From: Pseudomonas songnenensis
Lineage (GTDB): Bacteria; Pseudomonadota; Gammaproteobacteria; Pseudomonadales; Pseudomonadaceae
Length of the DNA: 64,000 nt
Assembly: GCF_003696315.1 (NCBI RefSeq)
Contig: NZ_RFFN01000003.1
Span: forward strand, 1-64,000
Reading direction: 5' to 3'
Positions 42,144 to 52,409 of the stretch are shown in pieces. Each line of letters begins with the position of its first letter. Positions within the stretch are counted from its first letter, which is position 1. The notes below the pieces were generated by a model. The model saw nothing but the letters and a program-made list of their open reading frames with translations. It ran no database searches and was not told the origin of the DNA. Made by a program: the position numbers and the translations under genes.

Positions 42144-43691
42144 ATGAAACGACAGCCCATTTCCACCGGCTCGGAATGGACCTTCGACCTGATTCGGCAG
42201 TATGACCGCGAGATCGGCCGCATTGCCGAACGCTACGCGCTGGATACCTATCCGAACCAGATCGAGGTCATTACCGCCGAGCAGATGATGGACGCCTATG
42301 CCTCGGTGGGCATGCCACTGGGCTATCACCACTGGTCCTACGGCAAGCAGTTCCTGCATACCGAAAAGCACTACAAGCGGGGCCAGATGGGCCTGGCCTA
42401 CGAGATCGTGATCAATTCCGACCCCTGCATCGCCTATCTGATGGAAGAAAACACCATGTGCATGCAGGCACTGGTGATTGCCCACGCCAGTTACGGCCAC
42501 AACAGCTTCTTCAAGGGCAACTACCTGTTCCGCACCTGGACCGACGCCAGCTCGATCATCGACTACCTGGTGTTCGCCAAGCAGTACATCATGCAGTGTG
42601 AGGAACGCCACGGTATCGATGCGGTGGAAGACCTGCTCGACTCCTGCCACGCGCTGATGAACTACGGCGTCGACCGCTACAAGCGTCCCTACCCCATCTC
42701 TGCCGAAGAAGAGCGACGCCGGCAGAAGGACCGCGAGGAGCATCTGCAACGGCAGATCAATGACCTCTGGCGCACCATTCCCAAAGGTGCGGACAAGGGT
42801 GACGGGCAGGCCGACAGCCAGCGTTTCCCGGCCGAACCGCAGGAGAACATTCTCTATTTCATCGAGAAGCACGCCCCTTTGTTGGAACCGTGGCAGCGCG
42901 AGGTGGTGCGCATCGTGCGCAAGATCGCGCAGTACTTCTACCCACAGCGCCAGACCCAGGTGATGAACGAGGGCTGGGCCACCTTCTGGCACTACACCCT
43001 GCTCAACGATCTGTACGACGAAGGCCTGGTCACCGACGGCTTCATGATGGAGTTCCTGCAGTCGCACACCAGCGTCATCTACCAACCCGGCTTCGACAGT
43101 CCCTACTACAGCGGCATCAATCCCTACACCCTGGGCTTCGCCATGTATCAGGACATCCGCCGGATCTGCGAGAACCCGACCGAGGAGGACAAGCGCTGGT
43201 TCCCGGATATCGCCGGCAGCGACTGGCTGACCACGGTGAAATTCGCCATGAACAACTTCAAGGACGAAAGCTTCATCCTGCAGTTCCTCTCGCCCAAGGT
43301 AATCCGCGACCTGAAGCTGTTCAGCATTCTCGACGACGATCGCAAGGATGAACTCTTGGTGCCGGCGATTCATGATGAAACTGGCTACCACACCATCCGC
43401 GAGCTGCTTGCTGCGCAGTACAACCTTGGCAACCGCGAGCCCAACGTGCAGGTGTGGAACGTCGACCGCCGCGGCGATCGCTCACTGACCCTGCGCCACA
43501 CCCAGCACGACCGCAAGCCATTGGGCGGGTCCACCGAAGAAGTGCTCAAGCACCTGCATCGGCTGTGGGGCTTCGATGTGCATCTGCAGTCGATGCAGGA
43601 CGACAAGCTGGTCAACACCCATCACATGCCGCCGCGCCCGAGCAGCGAGCCGGAAGCCGACAGCCGCTTTCCGGGCATGAACTTCGCCTGA
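42144..43691 (+). CDS. SpoVR/YcgB family protein
   Basis: 515-aa protein of the SpoVR family, named from Bacillus spore cortex formation but widespread in non-sporulating bacteria together with PrkA and YeaH. Contains [14 protein letters not shown] and [20 protein letters not shown], whose HExxH-like placing suggests metal binding without proof. The start MKRQPIS was preferred to an ATG 9 nt upstream. It starts 10 nt after yeaH and ends before a terminator. Confidence 0.93.
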   Translation: MKRQPISTGSEWTFDLIRQYDREIGRIAERYALDTYPNQIEVITAEQMMDAYASVGMPLGYHHWSYGKQFLHTEKHYKRGQMGLAYEIVINSDPCIAYLMEENTMCMQALVIAHASYGHNSFFKGNYLFRTWTDASSIIDYLVFAKQYIMQCEERHGIDAVEDLLDSCHALMNYGVDRYKRPYPISAEEERRRQKDREEHLQRQINDLWRTIPKGADKGDGQADSQRFPAEPQENILYFIEKHAPLLEPWQREVVRIVRKIAQYFYPQRQTQVMNEGWATFWHYTLLNDLYDEGLVTDGFMMEFLQSHTSVIYQPGFDSPYYSGINPYTLGFAMYQDIRRICENPTEEDKRWFPDIAGSDWLTTVKFAMNNFKDESFILQFLSPKVIRDLKLFSILDDDRKDELLVPAIHDETGYHTIRELLAAQYNLGNREPNVQVWNVDRRGDRSLTLRHTQHDRKPLGGSTEEVLKHLHRLWGFDVHLQSMQDDKLVNTHHMPPRPSSEPEADSRFPGMNFA

Positions 43692-43696
43692 CAGTG

Positions 43697-43722
43697 GGCC
43701 GCGGCCAACCTCCGCGGCCTTT
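43697..43722 (+). terminator. Terminator after spoVR
   Basis: Perfect 8-bp stem GGCCGCGG / CCGCGGCC with a 7-nt loop and a short TTT tail, 5 nt beyond the stop codon of the prkA-yeaH-spoVR cluster. Confidence 0.6.
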
Positions 43723-43789
43723 CCTCACCCGCCGCGCTGTAGCCTCAGCGCCGTTATCCTTTATCCTCCGCGCCAACGGAGGTGTGGAC

Positions 43790-44956
43790 ATGCAGATCTA
43801 TAAAGTCGGCGGCGCGGTACGCGACCGCTTGTTGGGGCGCACGGTAAGCGAAGTGGACTGGTTGGTGGTTGGCGCCACGCCGGAAGAAATGCAGGCCCAC
43901 GGCTTCCGCCCGGTCGGCGCCGACTTCCCGGTATTCCTGCACCCGCAAACTGGCGAGGAATACGCCCTGGCGCGCACCGAGCGCAAAAGCGGTCGTGGCT
44001 ATGGTGGCTTCACCTTCCATGCCAGCCCGGACGTCACCCTCGAGGAAGATCTGCAGCGGCGCGATCTCACCATCAATGCCATCGCCGAAGACGATAATGG
44101 CCAGCTGATCGATCCCTATGGCGGCCAGAGCGATCTACAGGCGCGCCTGCTACGCCACGTCTCCCCGGCCTTCGCCGAAGACCCGCTGCGCGTGTTGCGC
44201 GTGGCGCGCTTCGCTGCACGCTACGCGGAGCTGGGCTTTCGTATCGCCGACGAAACCCTTGAGCTGATGCGGCAGCTGGCCCGCTCGGGCGAACTATCAG
44301 CGCTGACAGCCGAGCGCAGCTGGAAGGAGATTTCGCGTGCACTGATGGAGCCGCGCCCAGACGTGTTCATCCAGGTGCTGCAGGATTGCGACGCGCTGCC
44401 CGAGCTATTCCCTGAGCTGGCACCAGTCTTCGTGACCGCGGGCACCGATGCTGAGCAGCTGCTCGGCGCCCTGCACCAATGCGCAGCCCATTACCAGCCG
44501 TTACCGGTACGCTGGGCGTGCCTGCTGCTTGGCTGCGCCGCGCAGGACAAGACTCGGCAGAAACGCCTGGCCGCCATCGATGCACTCAACCAGCGCTGCA
44601 AGGCGCCGAGAGACTGCCAGGAGCTGGCGATGCTGCTCGGCAGGTATCACGATGACGCCCTCGACGCCAAGAACCTGCAGGCCGATACCCTGCTCGACAT
44701 GCTGCAGCACTTCGACATCTACCGCCGCCCCGAGCGCTTCGAACAGTTCATTGCTGCCTGCGAGATGTACGCCAGGGCAGTAACGCCGGACCAGCCGTTC
44801 CCGCCAGCGGACTTTCTGCGCGGTGCGGCCAGTACAGCGAGGGCCGTAGCGGTCAAACCTCTGCTGGATCAAGGGCTAAAAGGTGCCGACCTGGGCAAGG
44901 CGCTGAGTGCCGCTCGGCTTGAGGCGGTGAAAGTTTATTGCCAGCGCAGTTCGTGA
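43790..44956 (+). CDS. cca: CCA tRNA nucleotidyltransferase, type without HD domain
   Basis: Adds or repairs the 3' CCA end of tRNAs. 388 aa; N-terminal class II nucleotidyltransferase with [11 protein letters not shown], metal motif E21-V-D23 (DxD in E. coli), RRDLTINAI and [15 protein letters not shown]. The region where E. coli Cca carries its HD phosphohydrolase site is shortened and reads [13 protein letters not shown], with no HD pair, so phosphatase/phosphodiesterase activity should be lost. This matches the known bacterial type 2 subfamily. GGAGGTGTGGAC precedes the ATG; the long in-frame extension upstream runs into spoVR and is rejected. Confidence 0.93.
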   Translation: MQIYKVGGAVRDRLLGRTVSEVDWLVVGATPEEMQAHGFRPVGADFPVFLHPQTGEEYALARTERKSGRGYGGFTFHASPDVTLEEDLQRRDLTINAIAEDDNGQLIDPYGGQSDLQARLLRHVSPAFAEDPLRVLRVARFAARYAELGFRIADETLELMRQLARSGELSALTAERSWKEISRALMEPRPDVFIQVLQDCDALPELFPELAPVFVTAGTDAEQLLGALHQCAAHYQPLPVRWACLLLGCAAQDKTRQKRLAAIDALNQRCKAPRDCQELAMLLGRYHDDALDAKNLQADTLLDMLQHFDIYRRPERFEQFIAACEMYARAVTPDQPFPPADFLRGAASTARAVAVKPLLDQGLKGADLGKALSAARLEAVKVYCQRSS

Positions 44957-44965
44957 CAAGCGGAC

Positions 44966-45508
44966 TCAGGCGCTACGCGGCGGATGCTGGCCGATCAGCT
45001 CCGCCGGCGTGAGTTCCATGCCCCGCCATTGGAACGATACCGGCCAGAGCTGCTGGTCAATCGAAGAGTGCGCCCACAGGTCGGCGAAGCATTCGCCTAC
45101 AGCGGGATGCTTCAGCGCTGGCGCCAGCAGTGTCAACGGCCAGAGCACGAACGCGTTCTTCAGAATCTCCGCGCGCGGCAGCAACAAACCGTGGAAATTA
45201 CCGACCAATTCGTCATACAGCAGCACGTCGATATCCAGCGGCAGGCCCTTGCGATCCGGCGCGTAGCGGCCGTTGTCCGCCTCGATGAACTTGAGCCGGC
45301 GATCCAGCTCGGTCAGCGGCAGATCGGTATGACCAGCCACCACCAGGTTATAGAAGTTATCGCCCTTGTAGCCCACCGCGAGGCTCTCGAACACTGGCGA
45401 GCAACGCATATCCTGCAACAGCTCGGCCAGCGCATCGAGCCCGGCATGCAGGCGCTCGACGCGCTGCACATTGCTGCCCAGACCGAGCATGACGGGGGTC
45501 AGCGGCAT
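44966..45508 (-). CDS. folK: 2-amino-4-hydroxy-6-hydroxymethyldihydropteridine pyrophosphokinase
   Basis: HPPK, transferring pyrophosphate from ATP to the pterin in folate synthesis. 180 aa with MLGLGSN near the N-terminus, SPVFES, and DIDVLLYDE (metal-binding DxD) motifs. MPLTPVMLG at 45508 is preceded by GGAGA. Its start overlaps the folB stop by 10 nt. Confidence 0.94.
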   Translation of the reverse strand: MPLTPVMLGLGSNVQRVERLHAGLDALAELLQDMRCSPVFESLAVGYKGDNFYNLVVAGHTDLPLTELDRRLKFIEADNGRYAPDRKGLPLDIDVLLYDELVGNFHGLLLPRAEILKNAFVLWPLTLLAPALKHPAVGECFADLWAHSSIDQQLWPVSFQWRGMELTPAELIGQHPPRSA

Positions 45509-45852
45509 CCGCGTTCGATCTCCACGCCCAGCGCTCGGGCGCGCGCATTGACGCCGGGCTTGGTGACCCGCAGGCGCAGCCAGACAATGCCGAACTCGCT
45601 CATCAGGCACTGCGCCAGGCGCTCGGCGAAGGTCTCGACCAGCTCGAAACGTGCCTCACTGGCAAATCGCTCGATGGATACCGCCACCTGGGCGTAGTCC
45701 AGGGCCTTCTCCAGTTCGTCATGCTCGGCAGCAGGACGGATGTCCCAGCCCAGCGTCAGATCCAGGTGCAGGCACTGGCGAATGCCCCGTTCCCAGTCAT
45801 AGGCGCCGATTACCGTATCCACTTCCAGGCCTTCGATGAAGACTGTGTCCAC
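45499..45852 (-). CDS. folB: Dihydroneopterin aldolase
   Basis: 117-aa FolB; splits dihydroneopterin to hydroxymethyl-dihydropterin, the substrate of the overlapping Fol[17 protein letters not shown] at the N-terminus and [21 protein letters not shown] carry the active site. The start is GTG (45850-45852) with AGGAG about 9 nt upstream. Divergent from plsY. Confidence 0.94.
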   Translation of the reverse strand: MDTVFIEGLEVDTVIGAYDWERGIRQCLHLDLTLGWDIRPAAEHDELEKALDYAQVAVSIERFASEARFELVETFAERLAQCLMSEFGIVWLRLRVTKPGVNARARALGVEIERGCR

Positions 45853-45927
45853 GCAACATTCTCCTACGGCACGACAAGCTCGAAACGCGCCGTTAGACTC
45901 AGGGACTCCCTGCCCCGGATGGATTCC

Positions 45928-46497
45928 ATGTTCTGGCTGCTGACCTTGCTCGCGTACCTGATCGGCTCGCTGTCATTCGCCATACTGCTCAGCCGCCTGG
46001 CCGGAATGCCCGACCCACGTGCCGGCGGCTCCGGCAATCCCGGCGCCACCAATATGCTTCGTCTGGCAGGCAAGCGACTGGCGATCTGCACGCTGTTCGG
46101 CGATCTGCTCAAGGGCCTGCTGCCCGTACTGCTGGCCGCATCGCTGGACATGTCCGTCCAGCAACAGGCCTGGATCGGTCTTGCCGCCGTCTGCGGCCAT
46201 CTCTATCCGCTGTATTTCCGCTTCCGCGGCGGCAAGGGCGTGGCAACAGCCGCCGGCACCCTGCTCGCACTCTATCCACCGGCCGCCTTGCTGGCCATCG
46301 TCGCCTGGCTGCTGGTGTTCCGCCTGACCCGTACCAGCTCGCTGGCTGCCCTCATCGCACTGCCACTGTGCCTGCCATTGCTGGCCTGGCAGCAACCGGG
46401 CGCGCTGCTGCCGATGAGCCTGCTGGCCACGCTGATCGTCTGGCGCCACCGTAGCAACGTGCGCGACCTGTTGGCCGGCCGCGAGCGTCATTTCTGA
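45928..46497 (+). CDS. plsY: Glycerol-3-phosphate acyltransferase PlsY
   Basis: Membrane enzyme that acylates glycerol-3-phosphate from acyl-phosphate, starting phospholipid synthesis. 189 aa with about five helices and the signature loops [33 protein letters not shown] and [21 protein letters not shown] 45928 matches the pseudomonad start; an in-frame ATG at 45919 is possible. Confidence 0.95.
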   Translation: MFWLLTLLAYLIGSLSFAILLSRLAGMPDPRAGGSGNPGATNMLRLAGKRLAICTLFGDLLKGLLPVLLAASLDMSVQQQAWIGLAAVCGHLYPLYFRFRGGKGVATAAGTLLALYPPAALLAIVAWLLVFRLTRTSSLAALIALPLCLPLLAWQQPGALLPMSLLATLIVWRHRSNVRDLLAGRERHF

Positions 46498-46511
46498 CCG
46501 CCCCACGCGCG

Positions 46512-47537
46512 TCAGATCGCCGGCAGTGTCTCCATTGACCAGCGCGGCTGCACGGTGATCGCCGGACCATCATGCTGGCCGGCGAGAAGGCGCTGACAGC
46601 CAGCGTAGGCGATCATTGCGCCATTGTCGGTGCAGAAACGTGGCCGCGCATAGAACACCTGGCCCTTGAGCTCGCCGAGCATCCGCTCCAGCGATTCGCG
46701 CAGCGACTGATTCGCGCTGACCCCACCGGCGATCACCAGTGACTTCAGGCCGGTCTGTTTGAGTGCCCGACGACACTTGATGGTCAGGGTCTCGACCACT
46801 GCCTGCTGGAAAGCCAGCGCGATATCGCAGCGGGTTTGCTCGGACTCGTCACCCGCGGCGCGGCACTGCTGCCAGGTATTGAGGGTAAAGGTCTTCAGGC
46901 CGCTGAAGCTGAAATCCAGACCGGGCCGATCGGTCATCGGCCGCGGAAAGACGAAGCGGCCCGGAGTGCCCTGCTCGGCCAGACGGGCGATTTCCGGACC
47001 ACCGGGATAACGCAGGCCCATCAGCTTGGCGGTCTTGTCGAACGCCTCACCGGCGGCATCGTCCACCGACTCGCCGAGCAGCTCGTACTGGCCAATGCCA
47101 TCCACGCGGACCAGCTGCGTATGACCACCCGACACCAGCAAGGCGACGAACGGGAATGCCGGCGGCTGGGCTTCGAGCATCGGCGCCAGCAGATGACCTT
47201 CCATATGGTGCACACCAACCGCCGGCACGCCCCAGGCCAACGCCAGCGCCTGGGCGCAGGAGGCCCCAACCAGCAGCGCACCGACCAGCCCCGGGCCGGC
47301 CGTATACGCCACCGCATTGATCTGGCCAGCCTCGCGACCAGCCTCCTCCAGCACCTGACGGATCAGCGGCAGCATGCGCTTCACATGGTCGCGCGACGCG
47401 AGCTCGGGCACCACGCCGCCGTAGACGCGATGCAGATCGATCTGGCTGAATAGCGCGTCGGCCAGCAGGCCCTGTTCGCTATCGTAAAGCGCGACACCAG
47501 TCTCGTCGCAGGATGTTTCCAACCCCAGCACCAGCAT
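46512..47537 (-). CDS. tsaD: tRNA threonylcarbamoyladenosine transferase TsaD
   Basis: Transfers the threonylcarbamoyl group to A37 of ANN-decoding tRNAs in a complex with TsaB/TsaE. 341 aa, ASKHA fold; metal ligands H111 and H115 in VHHMEGHLL and a C-terminal aspartate in CTDNGAMIA. Divergent from rpsU with 196 nt between, which holds the promoters of both. Confidence 0.96.
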   Translation of the reverse strand: MLVLGLETSCDETGVALYDSEQGLLADALFSQIDLHRVYGGVVPELASRDHVKRMLPLIRQVLEEAGREAGQINAVAYTAGPGLVGALLVGASCAQALALAWGVPAVGVHHMEGHLLAPMLEAQPPAFPFVALLVSGGHTQLVRVDGIGQYELLGESVDDAAGEAFDKTAKLMGLRYPGGPEIARLAEQGTPGRFVFPRPMTDRPGLDFSFSGLKTFTLNTWQQCRAAGDESEQTRCDIALAFQQAVVETLTIKCRRALKQTGLKSLVIAGGVSANQSLRESLERMLGELKGQVFYARPRFCTDNGAMIAYAGCQRLLAGQHDGPAITVQPRWSMETLPAI

Positions 47538-47623
47538 GGGTTCAACCTTTCCGGAGGGCGAATGAAGCCGTGCATATTAATCGTCGGGCCCTGCGACCGA
47601 CCAGCGCTTTTCGATCAGGGGCT

Positions 47624-47652
47624 TTGCATTCCGCAATTGGAGCGGGTAACAT
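47624..47652 (+). promoter_or_regulatory. Candidate sigma-70 promoter of rpsU
   Basis: TTGCAT - 17 nt - TAACAT, about 80 nt upstream of the rpsU start in the tsaD-rpsU divergent region. Confidence 0.5.
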
Positions 47653-47733
47653 CCGCAACCCTTAAAACCAGCGTGCTTGCGAGTCATTGCCGAAGCGCGT
47701 TGCCACCGGTAATCAAGTGAAGGTAAGTCCTGG

Positions 47734-47949
47734 ATGCCCGCTGTCAAAGTTAAAGAGAATGAACCCTTCGACGTAGCACTGCGTCGCTTCAAGCGTTCCT
47801 GCGAGAAAGCAGGCGTTCTGGCCGAAGTCCGCTCGCGCGAGTTCTACGAGAAGCCGACTTCCGAGCGCAAGCGCAAGGCTGCCGCTGCAGTCAAGCGTCA
47901 CGCCAAGAAAGTGCAGCGCGAGCAGCGCCGCAGCGTCCGCCTGTACTGA
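47734..47949 (+). CDS. rpsU: 30S ribosomal protein S21
   Basis: 71-aa basic protein of the small subunit ([27 protein letters not shown]). First gene of the macromolecular synthesis operon rpsU-dnaG-rpoD. Its stop codon lies within the 8-bp palindrome CTGTACTG-ATC-CAGTACAG (47941-47959), and two further hairpins follow before dnaG. Confidence 0.97.
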   Translation: MPAVKVKENEPFDVALRRFKRSCEKAGVLAEVRSREFYEKPTSERKRKAAAAVKRHAKKVQREQRRSVRLY

Positions 47950-47972
47950 TCCAGTACAGCTGACGTCGCATC

Positions 47973-47995
47973 AAGCCCGGCTCAGGCCGGGCTTT
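47973..47995 (+). terminator. First terminator after rpsU
   Basis: AAGCCCGGC-TCAG-GCCGGGCTT, a perfect 9-bp stem with tetraloop followed by T and TGC. In E. coli a partial terminator occupies the same place and lowers dnaG expression relative to rpsU. Confidence 0.75.
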
Positions 47996-48008
47996 GCATT
48001 GCATGCAT

Positions 48009-48046
48009 ACTCCGCTTCGCCAGCCGGCGAATGGCCGGAGTTTTTT
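48009..48046 (+). terminator. Second, strong terminator before dnaG
   Basis: Outer stem ACTCCG / CGGAGT (48009-48014 and 48036-48041) enclosing an inner TCGCC/GGCGA hairpin, followed by a run of six T from 48041. It lies 42 nt before the dnaG start. Confidence 0.7.
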
Positions 48047-48087
48047 CATTTCCGGCTCATGCAATGCGAGCGTAATCTGACACCCTT

Positions 48088-50031
48088 ATGGCCGGCCTGA
48101 TCCCGCAATCCTTCATCGATGATCTGCTCAACCGCTCCGACATCGTCGAAGTGGTGGGTTCGCGCATCCAGCTGAAAAAAGCCGGCAAGAACTACAGCGC
48201 GCTCTGTCCTTTTCATAAGGAAAAGACTCCCTCGTTCAGTGTCAGCCCGGACAAGCAGTTCTACTACTGCTTCGGCTGCGGCGCCGGCGGCAACGCACTC
48301 GGCTTCGTCATGGACCACGACCAACTGGATTTCCCCCAGGCGGTCGAGGAACTGGCCAAGCGCGCCGGCATGGAAGTCCCCCACGAAGACAGCGGACGCA
48401 AGCATAAGCCGCGCCAGCCGGTCGACTCGCCGCTCTACCCACTCCTCGCTGCAGCCGCCGACTACTATCGCCAGGCACTAAAGAGCCACCCGACCCGCAA
48501 ATCGGCCGTGGAGTACCTCAAGGGCCGCGGTCTGTCCGGCGTGATCGCCCGGGATTTCGGCCTGGGCTTCGCCCCGCCCGGCTGGGACAACCTGATGAAG
48601 CATCTTGGCGGCGATGCACTGCAGCAGAAAGCCCTGATCGATGCCGGCCTGCTGATCGAAAACGCCGAGAACGGCAAACGCTACGACCGCTTTCGCGACC
48701 GCGTGATGTTTCCCATCCGCGACAGCCGCGGCCGGGTCATCGCCTTCGGCGGCCGCGTCCTGGGTGACGACAAGCCCAAATACCTGAACTCCCCGGAAAC
48801 TCCGGTATTCCACAAGGGCCAGGAACTCTACGGCCTCTACGAAGCCCGCCAGTCCAACCGCGATCTCGACGAAATCATGGTGGTGGAAGGCTATATGGAC
48901 GTCATTGCCCTGGCTCAGCAAGGCCTGCGCAACGCCGTCGCCACCCTCGGCACCGCAACCAGCGAGGAACACCTCAAACGCCTGTTCCGCATCGTGCCCA
49001 GCGTGCTGTTCTGTTTCGACGGCGACGCGGCCGGGCGCAAGGCCGCCTGGCGAGCCCTGGAAGCGACCCTGCCGAACCTGCAGGACGGCCGTCGCGCACG
49101 CTTTCTGTTCCTGCCCGACGGCGAAGACCCCGACACCCTCGTTCGCGCCGAAGGCACCGACGCCTTCCGGGCACGCATCCAGCAGCATTCGCAGCCGCTG
49201 GCCGACTATTTCTTCCAGCAGCTGAGCGATGAAGCCGATCCACGCTCCCTGGAAGGCAAGGCCCACCTGGCTACGCTCGCAGCGCCGCTCATCGAAAAGA
49301 TTCCGGGCTCCAACCTGCGCGCCCTGATGCGCCAGCGCCTGGCTGAGATCACCGGTCTCAATGGCGAAGCCCTGCAGCACATGGCGGCTGCACCCGCACC
49401 GAACCCCGGCAGCAGCACGCCTGAATACGACGACTCGGCATACTACGAAACCGGCGCGCACTATGCCGAAACGGACTACTTCGAGCCTCCGGAAGCGCCG
49501 AAACAGCAACGCAGCGGCAAGAAGGAATGGAAGAAGGACTGGAAAAAAAGCGGACAGCGACCAGACTTCAAGCCTCGCGGACCTCGTACACCAGCCACAG
49601 TCGAACCACCGACCCTGACCACACTGCGCACGCTGCTGCATCATCCCGAGCTGGCACAGAAGGTCGAAGACGTCAGCCATTTCGCAGCAGAGGACGACAC
49701 CTACGCGCAGCTGCTGGTTGCCCTGCTCGGCGCGCTGCAGAAGAACCCGAAGCTACGCAGCCTGCAACTGATCGCCCGCTGGCATGGAACCGACCAAGGG
49801 CGACTTTTACGTGCACTTGCAGAGAAAGAATGGCTGATCTCTGCCGATAACCTTGAACAGCAGTTTTTCGACACCATTAATAGCCTTGCCGCCCGACAGC
49901 GGGAACGCCGACTCGAGAACCTGCTGCGCAAGGCTCGCCAGGGTGAACTCAGCGCAGAGGAAAAAGACCAACTGCGTAACCTACTGAGCCGCAATGCAAT
50001 ACCCACGACACCGACCTCAACTGGCGCGTGA
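48088..50031 (+). CDS. dnaG: DNA primase
   Basis: Synthesises RNA primers at the replication fork. 647 aa: CHC2 zinc finger (C40, H43, C61, C64), catalytic core with TOPRIM motif MVVEGYMDV (about 270-280) and a C-terminal DnaB-binding helical domain. A linker at about 430-510 is unusually rich in Tyr/Glu and Lys. It lies after two terminators that would hold its level well below rpsU. Confidence 0.97.
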   Translation: MAGLIPQSFIDDLLNRSDIVEVVGSRIQLKKAGKNYSALCPFHKEKTPSFSVSPDKQFYYCFGCGAGGNALGFVMDHDQLDFPQAVEELAKRAGMEVPHEDSGRKHKPRQPVDSPLYPLLAAAADYYRQALKSHPTRKSAVEYLKGRGLSGVIARDFGLGFAPPGWDNLMKHLGGDALQQKALIDAGLLIENAENGKRYDRFRDRVMFPIRDSRGRVIAFGGRVLGDDKPKYLNSPETPVFHKGQELYGLYEARQSNRDLDEIMVVEGYMDVIALAQQGLRNAVATLGTATSEEHLKRLFRIVPSVLFCFDGDAAGRKAAWRALEATLPNLQDGRRARFLFLPDGEDPDTLVRAEGTDAFRARIQQHSQPLADYFFQQLSDEADPRSLEGKAHLATLAAPLIEKIPGSNLRALMRQRLAEITGLNGEALQHMAAAPAPNPGSSTPEYDDSAYYETGAHYAETDYFEPPEAPKQQRSGKKEWKKDWKKSGQRPDFKPRGPRTPATVEPPTLTTLRTLLHHPELAQKVEDVSHFAAEDDTYAQLLVALLGALQKNPKLRSLQLIARWHGTDQGRLLRALAEKEWLISADNLEQQFFDTINSLAARQRERRLENLLRKARQGELSAEEKDQLRNLLSRNAIPTTPTSTGA

Positions 50032-50051
50032 GGTCTTAGCTCAGCTATAAT
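50022..50051 (+). promoter_or_regulatory. Candidate promoter of rpoD
   Basis: A perfect TATAAT (50046-50051) lies in the dnaG-rpoD gap, 48 nt before the rpoD start; the -35 is poor (TGGCGC, 18-nt spacing). It would let rpoD be transcribed apart from dnaG. Confidence 0.5.
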
Positions 50052-50098
50052 GCTCAGCTTGTTTTCAGCCCGCCAGAACCTTCAGTGGATAGGGTTAT

Positions 50099-51952
<1,854 letters not shown>

Positions 51953-51957
51953 CACCA

Positions 51958-51983
51958 ACAACCCCGGCTCAGGCCGGGGTTGT
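51958..51983 (+). terminator. Terminator of the rpsU-dnaG-rpoD operon
   Basis: ACAACCCCGGC-TCAG-GCCGGGGTTGT, a perfect 11-bp stem with the same TCAG tetraloop as the rpsU terminator, 6 nt after the rpoD stop, with CGTTT after it. Confidence 0.8.
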
Positions 51984-52056
51984 CGTTTCTGCAGCATCGC
52001 TACATCTCCAAGCCTCGCCTGCAAAGCACCAGAACAGCATGCAGCGGCCACAAACC

Positions 52057-52086
52057 TTGGCGCATGACAAAGCCCATCGGTATAAT
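52057..52086 (+). promoter_or_regulatory. Promoter of the tRNA gene
   Basis: TTGGCG - 18 nt - TATAAT (52081-52086), followed by a G+C-rich discriminator typical of stable-RNA promoters and 15 nt to the tRNA 5' end. Confidence 0.7.
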
Positions 52087-52101
52087 CCGCCGGCCTTCTG
52101 G

Positions 52102-52178
52102 GGGCCTATAGCTCAGTTGGTTAGAGCAGAGGACTCATAATCCTTTGGTCCACGGTTCGAGTCCGTGTGGGCCCACCA
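52102..52178 (+). tRNA. tRNA with CAU anticodon, probably tRNA-Ile2 (AUA-decoding, lysidine-modified)
   Basis: 77 nt with CCA encoded. Acceptor GGGCCTA/TGGGCCC, D arm GCTC...GAGC, anticodon arm GAGGA-CTCATAA-TCCTT with anticodon CAT, T arm CACGG-TTCGAGT-CCGTG. A CAU anticodon fits elongator Met, initiator Met or Ile2. C1-A72 mismatch is absent, so it is not initiator. The pairs C4-G69 and C5-G68, known TilS recognition pairs, favour Ile2 over elongator Met; automatic annotation may say Met. Confidence 0.9.
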
Positions 52179-52183
52179 CCTTC

Positions 52184-52208
52184 AAAGCCGCGCACTGCGC
52201 GGCTTTTT
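52184..52208 (+). terminator. Terminator of the tRNA gene
   Basis: AAAGCCGCGCA-C-TGCGCGGCTTT stem with TTTTT, 5 nt after the tRNA CCA end. Confidence 0.85.
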
Positions 52209-52409
52209 CGTTTGTTCCTCTCCGGCAATTGAAGTTTTCCGCGAAGCCTCTGCCTGCGCCAGCTTGCCCGACAACACTCACCCGGCAGCTAATAACCAGA
52301 TCGAATATAAACATCAGGAAAGGTTTCTGGACTCTCTAAGCTGACGTCTCTATCGTGCGCCGCGGGGTCGTTGTTTCGACTTGCCTACTCGCCATCCTTA
52401 AGGACGTCC

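Noticed and set aside
43454..43789. N-terminal extension of cca
   Set aside because: It overlaps the end of spoVR and the terminator; [12 protein letters not shown] is the conserved start with a good SD.
43850..43858. E-V-D in place of D-x-D in Cca as a sign of an inactive enzyme
   Set aside because: Glu can bind the metal and I recall other bacterial Cca enzymes with Glu at this position; the rest of the active site is intact.
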